From: Hirudinaria manillensis
Lineage: Eukaryota > Annelida > Clitellata > Hirudinida > Hirudinidae
Length of the DNA stretch: 64,000 nucleotides
Reading direction: 5' to 3'
Assembly: GCA_034509925.1 (NCBI GenBank)
Contig: CM067536.1
Location: 4,644,501-4,708,500, forward strand
The translations under genes were made by a program, and so were the position numbers. Below the pieces are notes generated by a model. It did not search any database. It was not told where the DNA came from and was given only the letters and a program-made list of their open reading frames with translations. Each line of letters starts with the position of its first letter. The first letter of the stretch is position 1. Positions 26,301 to 41,445 of the stretch are shown here, piece by piece.

Positions 26301-26809
26301 ACCTCTGCAGAAAGCGATGTAAAACGCCAAGAAAGGACATCCTTGCAGAGGCAAACGATTGGACAGTCGCAGCCGACTTAGAAGGAATGAGGCACTATCC
26401 CCAGGTGCTGATTGAGAGTGGCAAGAGGCCCGATATGGTGTTGATGTCACCGTCGTCAGATGCCATCATTTTGGTGGAGTTGACGGTCCCATGGGAGGAC
26501 AGAATGCAGTATAGCAATGCGCTGAAAGCGGAAAAGTATGCAGATCTGGCGGTGGACCTGGAAGCGAAAGGGTTCAGAGTTGACCTCTTCCCAATAGAAG
26601 TTGGCGCAAGGGGCGTAGTCGGCAAGTCGACTTACGCTTTCCTCACGAAAATAGGCCTATCTAGCCGAGAAAGAACGAAGACGATGACAAAGATGTCGGA
26701 AGCGGCGGAGGCAGCTTCGTTCTGGATCTGGCAAATGAGAGGCAAGGAAACATCTTCGGATGCCACAGCGAAAGGACCGGAGAAAGCCGCCGATCTCCGG
26801 TCAGAATAA
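23315..26809 (+). CDS. retrotransposon polyprotein: zinc finger, reverse transcriptase, restriction-like endonuclease
   Basis: An uninterrupted 1164-codon frame starting at ATG 23315, 12 bases after the 5' repeat. Residues about 90-115 form one C2H2 finger (CVCGRAFATERGLKIH...C). A basic region follows, then the reverse transcriptase from about residue 360. It has RSAPGPNGVPYLLYKR, FRPISLLNVEGKIFFSI, VQKGGVPGVPGC, the first catalytic aspartate in VWLDLANAYGSVPH (about 500) and FMDDTTLI (about 600, the YxDD equivalent). The thumb follows. A CCHC knuckle, CGLCDGAETLHHVLSNC, lies at about 930, and the endonuclease motif RPDMVL...VELTVPWEDR at about 1037-1060. The ANAYGSVPH and GGVPGVPGC blocks recall Hero-type elements of fish, lancelet and cnidarians; Hero is my best guess, with R4/NeSL relatives as alternatives. 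No apurinic endonuclease domain is present. Confidence 0.9.
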   Translation: MAIWHSGIDRGTTRRAWWRPGKTGDVSERRGCDWASDPRDKTTATSPDYDICPHGPSRKEGENDGPSMDSRLDLATNRLPSTTNAPDNGMSGSRCVCGRAFATERGLKIHRSKTNCGCKAQRQRTTAKVRVDKTPDDTGPESHHSSVCVRVSCPGQDPPRARIRFPRGSDKESWSGLDEELKRGLKKVLKDGSVKSFSDFIYDKCVGKFGVIPAKEPQKVHESRRQRDISRLKGEKRALRRRWKMANEDEREGLSVLWEDVKRRVRDLRGAERARKRKYERRKAMRSFFSDPYKYGRSLLDPPKSGVLTVEQEKLEEHLVRTYSDLLQHDALQERLDIPAVTLPASPFCMASPSLEEVRRVVRKARNRSAPGPNGVPYLLYKRCPKTLYLLYSLVEGAWSSATIHDEWKKAEGVYIPKEKDSRDLNQFRPISLLNVEGKIFFSIMASKLTEFVMANQYVDISVQKGGVPGVPGCIEHTSMIWEAIQRARRGRLSLYVVWLDLANAYGSVPHQLLWKTLEAHHVPQPVIRILQEYFNGFMMRFSTQAYTTKWVPLQVRIAMGCAISPTLFVLAMQILLKAVGSDIPEAHIGKGVYMPPIKAFMDDTTLIMNRKRVVQETLDKLDDLLGWCRMAFKPAKSRSLSLVRGKICRDAFFEMAGQRIPTVSEEPVKSLGRMFDDSLTDKSMKNAIVTQAAPLQGRFKVWLLQFVLLPRLLWPLTIYEIGLSAVEGLERKINRHTRTWLGLPPALSSVALYSRSASLRLPLRSIVEEYKLSKIRTQWMLNNSADNRIREVNPLLRSGKKFRAQKEIDESVNVLMFEEVRGPIQTDRHAVGWNHFQKWSQASSSTRGAMIGQERRRKEEQDRVTKAVQLAQQGKWTTWEDVIQRSLTWSDLWKLSPFRLAFAVRSIYDQLPSKDNLRRWGLVEDGKCGLCDGAETLHHVLSNCTYALAHGRYTWRHNQVLREVCEATKAAVTKANSRAISKQRKIYFLREGHAHLCRKRCKTPRKDILAEANDWTVAADLEGMRHYPQVLIESGKRPDMVLMSPSSDAIILVELTVPWEDRMQYSNALKAEKYADLAVDLEAKGFRVDLFPIEVGARGVVGKSTYAFLTKIGLSSRERTKTMTKMSEAAEAASFWIWQMRGKETSSDATAKGPEKAADLRSE

Positions 26810-27148
26810 ATCCACCAAAGTAATTCATCGCCCGAGAGGCGCGGAGCCGGTGACGGAAATGTCTGTTACCGCGCGCCGCTGCAAAGGAAATTTAAAGCCA
26901 AAGTCGATACTGTTGGGCGGTAGGGATGACGGAAAGAAGGCCACTGAGAGTCATTGGGGCTAGGTGGCGTCGCTTCAGCGACTGAGTGCAGCGACGAAAG
27001 AAGCCAACGAGAACTTTCAGTACTCGCTCCAGTCTGGCACGTGATGGCATAAAGAGGCCAATGAGAGCCTTCCAAAGCCTAAGCTTCGAGTCCGCACAAT
27101 GGAAACCGACAGGGACATCCGGCTGATCACCGGATGCGGCCCACCCCC

Positions 27149-27248
27149 GGAGAACGTCAGGGGTTTCAAAGGGCCGAAACGTTCGAAGATGGGGGACCTT
27201 CTCTGAGGATCCCTGTCGGAAAGCTCCGAGGAGGAGTTTCCAGTATCT
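27149..27248 (+). repeat. 3' terminal direct repeat, second copy of the ribozyme-like sequence
   Basis: Near-identical copy of 23204-23303; the only difference I see is AAGCTCC against AAGCCCC. All proposed helices are preserved (P1 27152-27157 with 27179-27184; P2 27158-27162 with 27211-27215). It follows the 3' UTR directly. It may be a true terminal repeat, or the first 100 bases of a second head-to-tail copy whose remainder is lost. Confidence 0.65.
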
Positions 27249-27417
27249 AATTATATAAAAAGGCATATGTTATATATGACTTATAGTTGTAGGGAGGTTA
27301 TAGAATCACATCATGCCAATGTTGGCGAACCTTCATTGATTGAATATCTCTGAATAACATGCAGGATAGCTCTCCTGGTATATAAGGCCACTATGGGTCA
27401 ATCCCCTAAATATATTT

Positions 27418-28797
27418 TTACATTACTGTGATGGAGACAATCTTTTTGTTATGGTGATGAAATATCATATAGTTGGTCTTATTTAAATTAACAGATAACT
27501 TATTCGCGCAGAACCAGGTTAATAGACAATCGATTTCTCGGTTTATGAAGCTCATGAGATTGTTTAGATTATCGCCAGTAACGAGGATATTGGTGTCATC
27601 AGCAAATAATATAAACTCAAAAAACGTAGAAGTCTGACAAATATCGTTAGCATAAATAAAAAATAGAAGTGGTCCCAGGATAGAGTCTTGGGGTACTCCA
27701 CAAGAGATGGATTTAATCGTCGATAGCACATTTTGGAAACAGACGAGTTGGGTTCTATGTTTTAGATAGCTCCCAAACCAACATAGAACAGGTCCGTGAA
27801 CTCCATAATATTCTAATTTCTTAAGGAGAATTAAGTGATTAACTGTATCAAAAGCCTTTGATAGGTCAAGAAATATTCCAATTGGGTATTTCTTTTGATC
27901 GAGTGCTTCTATAATTTTTGTATGTAGATGGATCGGTGGCATATTCACAGAATGTCCCTCTCTAAATCCAAATTGATTTCTTGTTATCATGGAGAATTGG
28001 GTTAAGTATTTATAAAGCTTTTTCAAAGAATTTTGAGAAATAGTTCAGTATTGAAATTGGCCGATAATTTGCTGCAATGTAAAAACATTTTGCTGCCTGC
28101 CTTGTAAATTGGGATAACTTTGGCACTCTTCAGCTGGTCTGGAAACTCTCCAGAGAGCATCGAGTGGTTTATTATTGAGGCCAGGGGGAACGCAATGTGT
28201 TGTATGGACTTTCTGGCAAGACAAGGGTCGATATTGTCGAATCCGCAGCTGTGTGTAACTTTAATTTGTTTGGCCAGGTTGATAATTTCATTGGGAGTAA
28301 TTGGTGAGATTGTCATGGACTGGATTGAGGGGTGGCATAGGTAAGAGTCAAATGAGGTTTGATGTGCCGGTATTTGTCCAACCAGATCAGATCCAACGTT
28401 AGCAAAGTAGTCATTGAAGTGGTTCGCGATGTCAGTGGGAGAAGTGAGGAGTGTGCCATCCTGAGTCAAGATGTCTCTGCTTGGGTTTTCATTTCCTTGC
28501 TTGTTTACAAGAATGTTAACTAATTTCCATGTTGTTTTCATACTGGGTAAACTTGTTGGAATAATAGTGTCTGACAGATTCTGTTTTCAAAGTTTTAAAT
28601 TGGTTTCTTATTTTAATAAACTTGTTTCTGTTCCTCTCGGTTGGGTTTTTCACGTAGGCTCTATGCTGGATATTTTTGTTTCTACACAGTTTCAAAAGCT
28701 TTGGTGTCATCCATTCATTTTTTGTTCTGTGATTTATTTGGATGCAGACCAAGGGAAAGTTGTTCCTCAGACAACAGGATCCTAAATCCAAGTCCAT
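27418..28797 (-). mobile_element. CR1/jockey-type LINE reverse transcriptase fragment
   Basis: Decayed reverse transcriptase on the minus strand. Upstream part 28023-28797 has ANHFNDYFANVG, PITPNEI, SCGFDNIDPCL and KSAKVIPIYKAGSK. After two frame shifts near 28020-28090 the RPISILNYFSKFFEKAL block appears, then FGFREGHS, IFLDLSKAFDTVNH, SCGVPQDSILGPLLF and the catalytic FADDTNIL (about 27590). It stops near the end of the thumb. The endonuclease domain and the C-terminal tail are missing. A non-functional fossil; assignment to CR1/L2/jockey rather than a single clade is all that the motifs allow. Confidence 0.85.
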
Positions 28798-28919
28798 GGT
28801 CTGTGAGGCAAGGAAGACATGAAAATTACAATAAAGTAAATAAATGAGTATTAATTATAATTATGTAAGTGAAAAATAGGAAGTAATAAAGAAAAATTAA
28901 AATAAAAGTTGATTTGTAC

Positions 28920-29240
28920 AACAAATGATCATGGCCGATTCAATTCCGCAAATATTTTAAGTGCCTTTTTTATCCAAGTCCTAGGATGTCAAGGCACTGA
29001 TACGCACACTAGCACAGACATAACCGAGCACAACATAATGAAATAATGAGAACAAAAGACAATTCAAAAAAAAAATGCAAAATAAAATATTTAAGAATAA
29101 CATTGAATAAAAAAATGAGTCTTTAAATTGGCGTGAAAAAGCTCAGGTGTGGCGGCTTTTTGAATGTGAACAGGGAGTGCGTTCCATGTTTTGATTATGC
29201 CATGGGCTTCATTGAGGCGAGAGTCTGAGATTTTTAATAT
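28920..29240 (-). mobile_element. 3' end of a second CR1/L2-type LINE
   Basis: Minus-strand reading of about 29100-29230 gives the conserved LINE C-terminal tail (LNEAHGIIKTWNALPVHIQ, then LKTHFF and a stop), followed by a 3' UTR-like stretch down to about 28920. It lies on the 5' side of the 27418-28797 fragment in the same orientation, so it must belong to a different insertion. Confidence 0.7.
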
Positions 29241-32200
29241 TAATATCTAATTATGTTTATTTTAAGAGTTTTGATTTATCCTTTTAGTTTCCTTTATTTA
29301 TACTATCAATTTGGGAAAGTAACTGCTGAGGAATTTTTATTTAGTTGCAGAATTTTTGTCATTTATCCCTGGCAAAACAACATTTTCTGCTTGGACTTTC
29401 TATATTCATCTAAAGCTAATGTCTCAAATTAAGTGATCTTTGTTGAGTTATGTTCAGGCATGAGTTTTCTCTGGACAGTTTTTGCTGTTTCACATATTCT
29501 TGTAGATATGAGTTCTGTTGCTATGTTGGAATTGTTGCTACTCAAAGCAAATGCAGCAGTAAGGGTTGTATTTCTTCAAATAATCCATTGTGGCATTGGT
29601 CCAATACAGTAGAGACCATTGCCCTTGCTCAATGAAAAATTGGTGGGGACCTCTTTCGATATCTTTTACCTAGTATTATATATTTGTTATTTTTCTCAGA
29701 ACTTTTTTCGATCGTTCAACATTTCTATATTGGAAGATGTCATTGTGCCCAATTTATCAATAATATCTTCTTGAGGAGCTATGTCAATTACTGCCAGTTT
29801 GCAATAATAGAAAGTCCACATATTCACATTTCCTTGCTCGGGCATTTCAGAAGGTGAATTGCTTGAAGCGGGCTTGTTGTTATTTTGAGTATTTTGTATC
29901 TTTTGAACAACTTGAGGCATCAAAGGTAGTAAGGCATCTAATTTTCCCTTTAATTGCCTTCCATTCAGTAATTCGCTTGTAATTTTATATACTTTCACAA
30001 AGTCTGGTGAAGTTCACGTTTAACATCAACAAAGATGCCTTTCGAAGGCATTGCCACATATTCCTCCAACATATGAGTGCACAAAGTGGGTGAGAAGGCC
30101 AATCCTGGGAAAGAAGCTGAGGAGAAACTTTGCCAAGAAACTTGGGATTTTAAAGTTTGACTTTAAATTGGATGCTTTGTTACAAATATGATATGCTCTT
30201 AGGCTAAACTTTTTGTTGTTTCAAGTACTGAAAGGATATTGTAGAATTTGCACAAATTCTGCCAAGAAGACTTGGATCCTCAAATCCTTAACTGGTGGTC
30301 AAGCCACATCATGAAGAATGCCAAAGAGTGCTGCTGGAATTGTTCGTACATTACATTACATTTTATAATTTATATATCCCATATTGTTAATTGTTTTTCT
30401 GTTGATAGCTGTTGAAAGTAGGAAAACTTTAACATGGGCATGCACTTATTGGTGCAAAGAACCTTGAAGGACCTGGAGAATATCATGGAGGCAATTCTTT
30501 TGTTCTGAGTTTCTATCTGGGTCTGTCGTTAAGAGTTGGAACTTTTTGCAATCAAGGCAACCTATTAAATGTAATATCAAGATTATGTTATATTTAGTAA
30601 TTTTAATATACATTTGATAAAGACTTGCTGATAAATGTCATGAAGACATTGAAAATGAAAAAGAAGAATTTGTTGCTGATCCATCATTTGACTACGACCA
30701 GAAGAATAGAGTGTTTCGAAACCTAGTTCATTGAATTAAAATAATGGATCTCCAGAAACAAATATATAAATTTTATACATTTCCTGCAGACATCTTATTC
30801 GCCATGTAATTTTAATACATCAGTATGCTTTTCTTTTCGAAGCAACCCACATATTTGAAAAATTTCTGAAATTATGACATTGCATTAATAGTAACTATTT
30901 AAATTATTTTCATCCATAATTAATGATAAAGAAAAAGAAATAAAGTTATTGAAAGTTATAATGATGTTTGATTGGGGATCCCCCAATGTGCGGCCCTCGG
31001 AGTCATTACCAAATTCTTTTATGTGTGACTTACCAGGTCATTTTTCTTATTCATTTTTCACTGGACATTAGAGTTGCTTCATTAAAACCCTCATTTAAAA
31101 AGTGAATGATACGGCCTTTTGCTAGGAGTTAGAGTTTTACATTTGTGTCCAGATAAATATATCTCGAGGTTAGTCAGTAATTAACTTATTAAACTTATTT
31201 CGCCCGCATCAGCTAAACAGTTTTGATGTTATTTAGTTTGAAAATTCTCGCTAAAATAGTCTGTGCAGAAATATAATTTAACGCGAATGTGCTCGCTAAA
31301 TAACGTTTGGAACTGTTTAAAGTGAGTTTTCACGAATTAACGGCTATGCAAATGGACGGAGCTACGCTTGATGGAGTGCTGTCTTTCTAAAGCCGTACTC
31401 GGAATAAAGGGCAGAAGGCGGGTTGCCCGGCTTGCCTGCATTGGTTAAACTAACTATTGATGTTGTTTAGATTGAAAATTCATGCTAAATAAGTCATTGG
31501 ATAATAGCCAGGCAGTCCGCACGTTCCCTTGCGCCCCCGAGGACAAAACCTGCGCGGGACCCGCAAATATGCTCGCCCGGATCCGCGCAGCCCCTCCGGG
31601 GGTGTTAGCTGGGATTATTTTAATTTTTGTGTGTGGGGGGGGGGGGTATTATTGTTTATTTTAGAATGTCTTTCAGACTTCATTGTGCGATCACCCTAGT
31701 GACAGTGAAGATTTAAAAGTAAAGTTGTGGGTTATTGATTAGTTAATTTTTTTCCAAATACTTTGAATATTAATTGAAGTATATTTAAGTATTACTATAT
31801 TATTTGGGATTATTTTATCCTCGTAAATTTAAGGCTCCTGCAGTCAGGGATAGCAAGTTTTAGAATTGTAAGACAATAGTAATAATTTTAGAATTGTAAG
31901 TACAATAGTAATAACGAACCTGCCATTCAAGAACTACTAGTTTAAAATAATAAAGTTTACATATCTAAATTCTTTCTCACATCTCCCCCATTCATGAACA
32001 TAAAGGCATTTATTTGAGTTTTTAAACTTTTGATTTTATTGAGTTTCAGATAAAGGCACCTAAGTTGGAGGTGTCTACCGCTTACGTATAAGATGGTTAA
32101 ATAAGTAATCAAAAATTAATCGTTACGTGCAATTTTTATATTAAAAAATTGACATTAAATTATATAATTAAAATTATAGTTTGTATGTTTCGTCGTTTAG

Positions 32201-32998
32201 ATAAAAATATGCAAAACGTACGTGAACAAGTTGATTATAATGACACATGGCCCAAAAATTACTTTTTAAATATTGACAGTAATGCATACTTATATAAATT
32301 GGAGTTGAGTGCCATTAAAAAAAATTTTTGGAGTTCGCTAAGACTAGCAGGTCATCGCTATTACAAACAATGGTCGCGAGCTTTTATCGCGTTTTGCTGG
32401 AGTCGGCCGTTGTTAAAGAGCCTTTGTTAGGTCTAGTGCTGCTGTAGAATAGCTGAGTTTTGTAAGCTTGTGTGGATCGTAATTATCCTCTTATTTAAAA
32501 TTTGCGAATTTGATTTCGGCTTCGAAATTCTATAAAAATTTGCCAGTTTCATGATTTGTCTTTGTTGTTATTTTTGCATCAAATCTGCTTTAAATGACGG
32601 ATTTCTATGTTTGATATCTTGACATCGGTAAGTTTTGTTGTTTAAAAATGGCTGTTATAAATTATCTAGTAAGATATGGCTTATGTAACGTCATTAATGT
32701 GTTAATGTGATTGTAGCAAAATTCTAGTGCAGTAATTATTAAATGCTCTTAATTATTAAGACAATCTCTTCAGTATGTTTAGTGTTTGAATTTTTACTAC
32801 CTTGACTTATTTTATGTTTAGGAAAATAATGTTGTTTTTGGATATGTTCAAGTAAAGTACCTGCATGTTTTCTAAACTCTTATTTTTATTTGACACTAAA
32901 ATGTATTTTGCTAAAGTTCTTTTTAAAATGCAAGTGTAAGTTTGTAATTTGTTGAAACCAACTGAATTATATTAATTGGACCTTATTAAGTCATAACT
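29241..32998. other. TE-rich intergenic region and NLK 5' flank
   Basis: No host gene is recognised. Contents: a 100-codon open frame on the minus strand (29696-29998) preceding the segment 29614-29692 shared with 22229-22310, probably retroelement-derived; diverged direct repeats at 31213-31261 and 31445-31494; a short GC-rich patch (about 31505-31600) ending in a run of at least ten G near 31640; then AT-rich sequence. The NLK transcription start is likely between about 32300 and 32950, but no core promoter element is clear. Confidence 0.5.
31213..31494. repeat. pair of diverged 48-bp direct repeats
   Basis: 31213-31261 and 31445-31494 share the blocks GATGTTRTTTAG, TTGAAAATTC and GCTAAA, spaced alike, about 230 bases apart. 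Confidence 0.6.
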
Positions 32999-38288
<5,290 letters not shown>

Positions 38289-39626
38289 TGTTTCACAAAT
38301 TAGGCTTATCAAGTGCTCAAGAATCAACTTTAGGATACGTCCTAGGGAGAAAGAATACCTGATTACTTTGATTTAGTATGTTCTGCTTTCATTCAGGCTC
38401 CTACATTTTAGACCCATGTTCAGTTTTGCATTGTTGTTGGTATTATAGCAAGAGATTTGAATCACTCCACTACAAACTATTTATTTCATGCTTTTTCCGG
38501 AGTTTATGTAGATCGTACTAATCCGTTTTTAATATTTAAAGGCCAGTGACTAACTAAATTAAGCCTAAGTGTTTGTACAGCAATATCTGTTGTGACAATT
38601 GTTATGTAACGGTTGTAGTTGATGGATTTATTTCTTCTCACTTATTTAACTGCTTTTCAATGTTTTTACCTCTCCTCTGTAACATTATTAGGTTTGTTGA
38701 ACCATAATCCATTCAGATCATCTCGTTATGTGAATATGGTAACTGTTATTTTGGGAGAAAGTGTGGGGCATCAACGCCGCATGAACGTGTTTGTCCACAT
38801 GTCCCCTTAGACTTTCAATTATAATGTTCAGAGTTGCCCCTGTACATAATTTTGCCCAGCATGTTTTCAATGACGATTTTCAGTGCATCCCATGAACTTG
38901 CTATTTTGATGTTCTGTGTGAGTTCAATTGGCTAAGTTGATTGGCTCATAAGTACATTGAGCTTGCATTGTGTCTTTTAAACCATCTCAGGTAAGAAGTC
39001 CAATTTTTATGAATTATGCAAAGAAATTATTCTTCAGAGACTTTGAATGGATTCTAACTCCCTTACAAAATACAATGGGTTTTAATTCAATGGTTGTCTA
39101 AGTTCCCTCATTCTAGTTTTTGTTCTGCTTTGGCTAAAGTTGGAGCAGTTTATTATGTAAATATGTGTTCACTTCATCAAGCATATCGTTATTTCTGTCA
39201 GAAGAATGTTTTATAAAGGCATGGAATATTTGTGCTACCAATAGCTGTAGAATATTCACGTTATTAGTGGCTTTTGTTTTCTCTTTGAACTAATTGCGGT
39301 ATAAATCCTCCAAAGTATTATGAGTCATGCTTAATGTCTTGAAAGTGACATTTGTGACCCACTAAAATTAGATTTCCTTTTACAAAACAGTAATAATTAA
39401 TTAAAGAGCTTCAACAATTTTAGTCTTGTCAACCATTAAACCATATCATGATGAGGACAGGCTTAACTATATCATATGACATCAATTACTTTTGCCCAGT
39501 AATTTACAATAATCTTTTAATTGGAAATAATAAAATGTGTTGATTCCAATGGGGATAACGTTTTTTTTAACTTTCCTGTGTCAAGGACATTCTAAATCAG
39601 ACAAAGTGTAATAAAGCATCAATTAT
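38289..39626. other. NLK 3' UTR and convergent intergenic DNA
   Basis: No exon is seen. An AATAAA on the plus strand near 39609 could serve NLK, but it lies next to the end of the convergent LAGE3 gene. The real NLK transcript end is unknown. Confidence 0.5.
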
Positions 39627-40103
39627 TTATTGAGGCAAATCAAACTGATCAATTGTATCTAATACAAGGGTCAATAAATCCAAAAACCCGTTAACGCTGA
39701 CTCGGAGTGATCTTGTTTCGGGAGACTTCCACATTCTGTTAAACCCAATTTGCTTCAATTTGTATCTTATTTGCAGAACTTAAAAATATGTTACTTACAC
39801 GTGTAAAGTTGACCCGTTAACTTCTAGCTTTTTAACAACTTTATTCCGTGGAGGTTCTTTATCCACTTTGAGTGTGTTGTAAACTATTTTTGCATCTCGT
39901 TCGGATGGAAGTGTGATATCGAAATCCCTGTAAGTTTAAAGAAAAAAAAACTTCCTTAATCACAAACAAATCTCTAAAATAAACAATTAATCTCACAGGG
40001 TCAAAAAATTCGATTCCGGCATTTTGTTCATTAGATATTTTTAAATCATAGGGTGATACACCAATGCAGCTAATGTTTACGGCAAGGCAAAACAAAAGAT
40101 CAT
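39627..40103 (-). CDS. LAGE3: KEOPS/EKC complex subunit LAGE3/Pcc1
   Basis: Small subunit that bridges KEOPS, the complex that makes N6-threonylcarbamoyladenosine at position 37 of ANN-decoding tRNAs. Three exons by eye: 40081-40103 (ATG at 40101-40103, MIFCFAL), 39799-39927 (FDITLPSERDAKIVYNTL then KLEVNGSTL) and 39627-39735 (LRVSVNGFLDLLTLV and a stop). Donors are GTAAAC and GTAAGT; the acceptor dinucleotides fit and phases agree. The product is about 86 residues, as in yeast Pcc1, and lacks the long N-terminal extension of human LAGE3. The pattern of acidic beta strand, RNKVVKKLEVNG and the (L/I)RxSxxxFLD helix is the family signature. Open runs alone hide this gene because every exon is short. 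Confidence 0.88.
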
Positions 40104-41094
40104 GATAACGTTAATCTTTGCTCATAATTCATTTAAATAGATTAATTTATTATATTGCAATGTTTTTAAATGCTGAATTCCTGGATCAATATATTATATT
40201 GATTATATTTTATATTACTAATGTATTTGTATTTCATATTAAAGTGGCCTTCGACACGTTTTAGTAATTGTTCTAGCGATAATTAATATTTCTCGACCCT
40301 AGCCTTACGTCTACAACATTAACCCATTAATACCATAACTGTTTTATACTATCAAAATGCGCTATTTTTTTTTTATTACGAGCACCACATGGATATAAAC
40401 CATTAAACTACGCTTCTTCAACGATATTTACAACGTAGGTTCTACATATAGGCTGGCTTAAATTCAATTTCAAGTTTTTCTTAAGACCCATCGATGAGCA
40501 TTCTCCCAAATTTTTCTCCCTGAACCAAATTTTGCCTTCCGCCAAATATCGATAAGACGATCTAATTAAATTAACTAGCCGCACTCGAATTGCTGAAGAT
40601 ATCGATATTTCAGATAGACCCCCTGCCTTTGGGGTATTCAAAAGTTAGCACGCGCGTTAACCGATATGATATGAACAGAATTTGCTTGGCTACCTATGAG
40701 TGACTAGTGTTTAGAAATTATATTGCCCGCTTTAATTTTTTTTAGGGGATTTCTCATTTCTATTATTTAGCGAACTGATCAGTAAGCCGATTTTCCATCT
40801 GTCAACGACCAATATCACATAGTGATTCACATCCACTGCTTTCCCCTGCTGCTTAGATTATAGGAAACAATCGCAGAGCGTCTCCCATTCAGTCTTTTGC
40901 TTAAATATCAGGCAGGCTAGTTTCGGCGGGTTTAGTCTGTAAAAAAATTAAGATAAGACACATTCATTACCTAATACTGTAGTGCTTACTTTGAAGGGTC
41001 TGATTTCTGAAGAGTCCGAGAAACGACGAACTATTCCCTTATGTAAGTCCTTGTAGTCTTGAGATATAAAGCGTTAACTAACAAATACCTGTAG
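40104..41094. other. LAGE3 upstream flank
   Basis: AT-rich upstream part, then a slightly GC-richer stretch (40400-40700). No coding exon is recognised; a 77-codon minus-strand frame at 40408-40641 has no recognisable domain. Confidence 0.5.
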
Positions 41095-41224
41095 TTAAAT
41101 GGCTAATAACATGAGACAAGCCATTAAGAAGTCACCCTGACATAGATCTTCCCGTGCCTCCAAGTCTTTAAGTTGCTCTGCAAATTCTCCATGGTCACTT
41201 GCGTACAATTTTTTTTGTATAGTT
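41095..41224 (-). other. candidate terminal exon of an unrecognised gene
   Basis: Minus-strand exon candidate: acceptor TTTCTTAG, then 42 codons containing LYASDHGEFAEQLKDLEARE and a stop TAA (41095-41097). The helix resembles the C-terminal part of small axonemal proteins such as CFAP141, but the match is too short to name it. Upstream exons would have to lie beyond the LINE inserted at 41446-42578, and none was identified with confidence. Confidence 0.35.
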
Positions 41225-41445
41225 CTAAGAAATAGGTTTATAGTTAAAATACGTTCTTATATTATTTAAAAAATCATAATAATTCATTATAGAATCACTC
41301 CTTAAACATATGTCTCATGCAAAAAAGTTAAACTATACCATGGCCGAGCTTTGAGCCCGTGGTCCTTTAGTTTCCTCTGGATGTGTTTCGATGTTCGTGT
41401 GGGATTCTTGGGATTCCTAACAAAGGTAATGTCCGGTGGACTTCA

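Larger units (their letters stand above)
23204..27248 (+). mobile_element. complete non-LTR retrotransposon with restriction-like endonuclease (R2/R4/Hero group), flanked by 100-bp direct repeats
   Basis: A single-ORF LINE bounded by two nearly identical 100-base copies, 23204-23303 and 27149-27248 (one difference seen). The ORF occupies 23315-26809 and is followed by a 3' UTR of about 340 bases. Base composition is clearly more GC-rich than the host DNA, like the other LINEs here. Flanking bases differ outside the repeats (TAAC before the first, CCCC before the second), so the repeats define the element ends. No obvious target-site duplication could be identified. Because the ORF has no internal stop, this copy looks young compared with its neighbours. 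Confidence 0.85.

Noticed and set aside
30971..30988. TTGGGGATCCCCCAA palindrome as a regulatory site
   Set aside because: A short isolated palindrome in TE-rich DNA with no supporting context.
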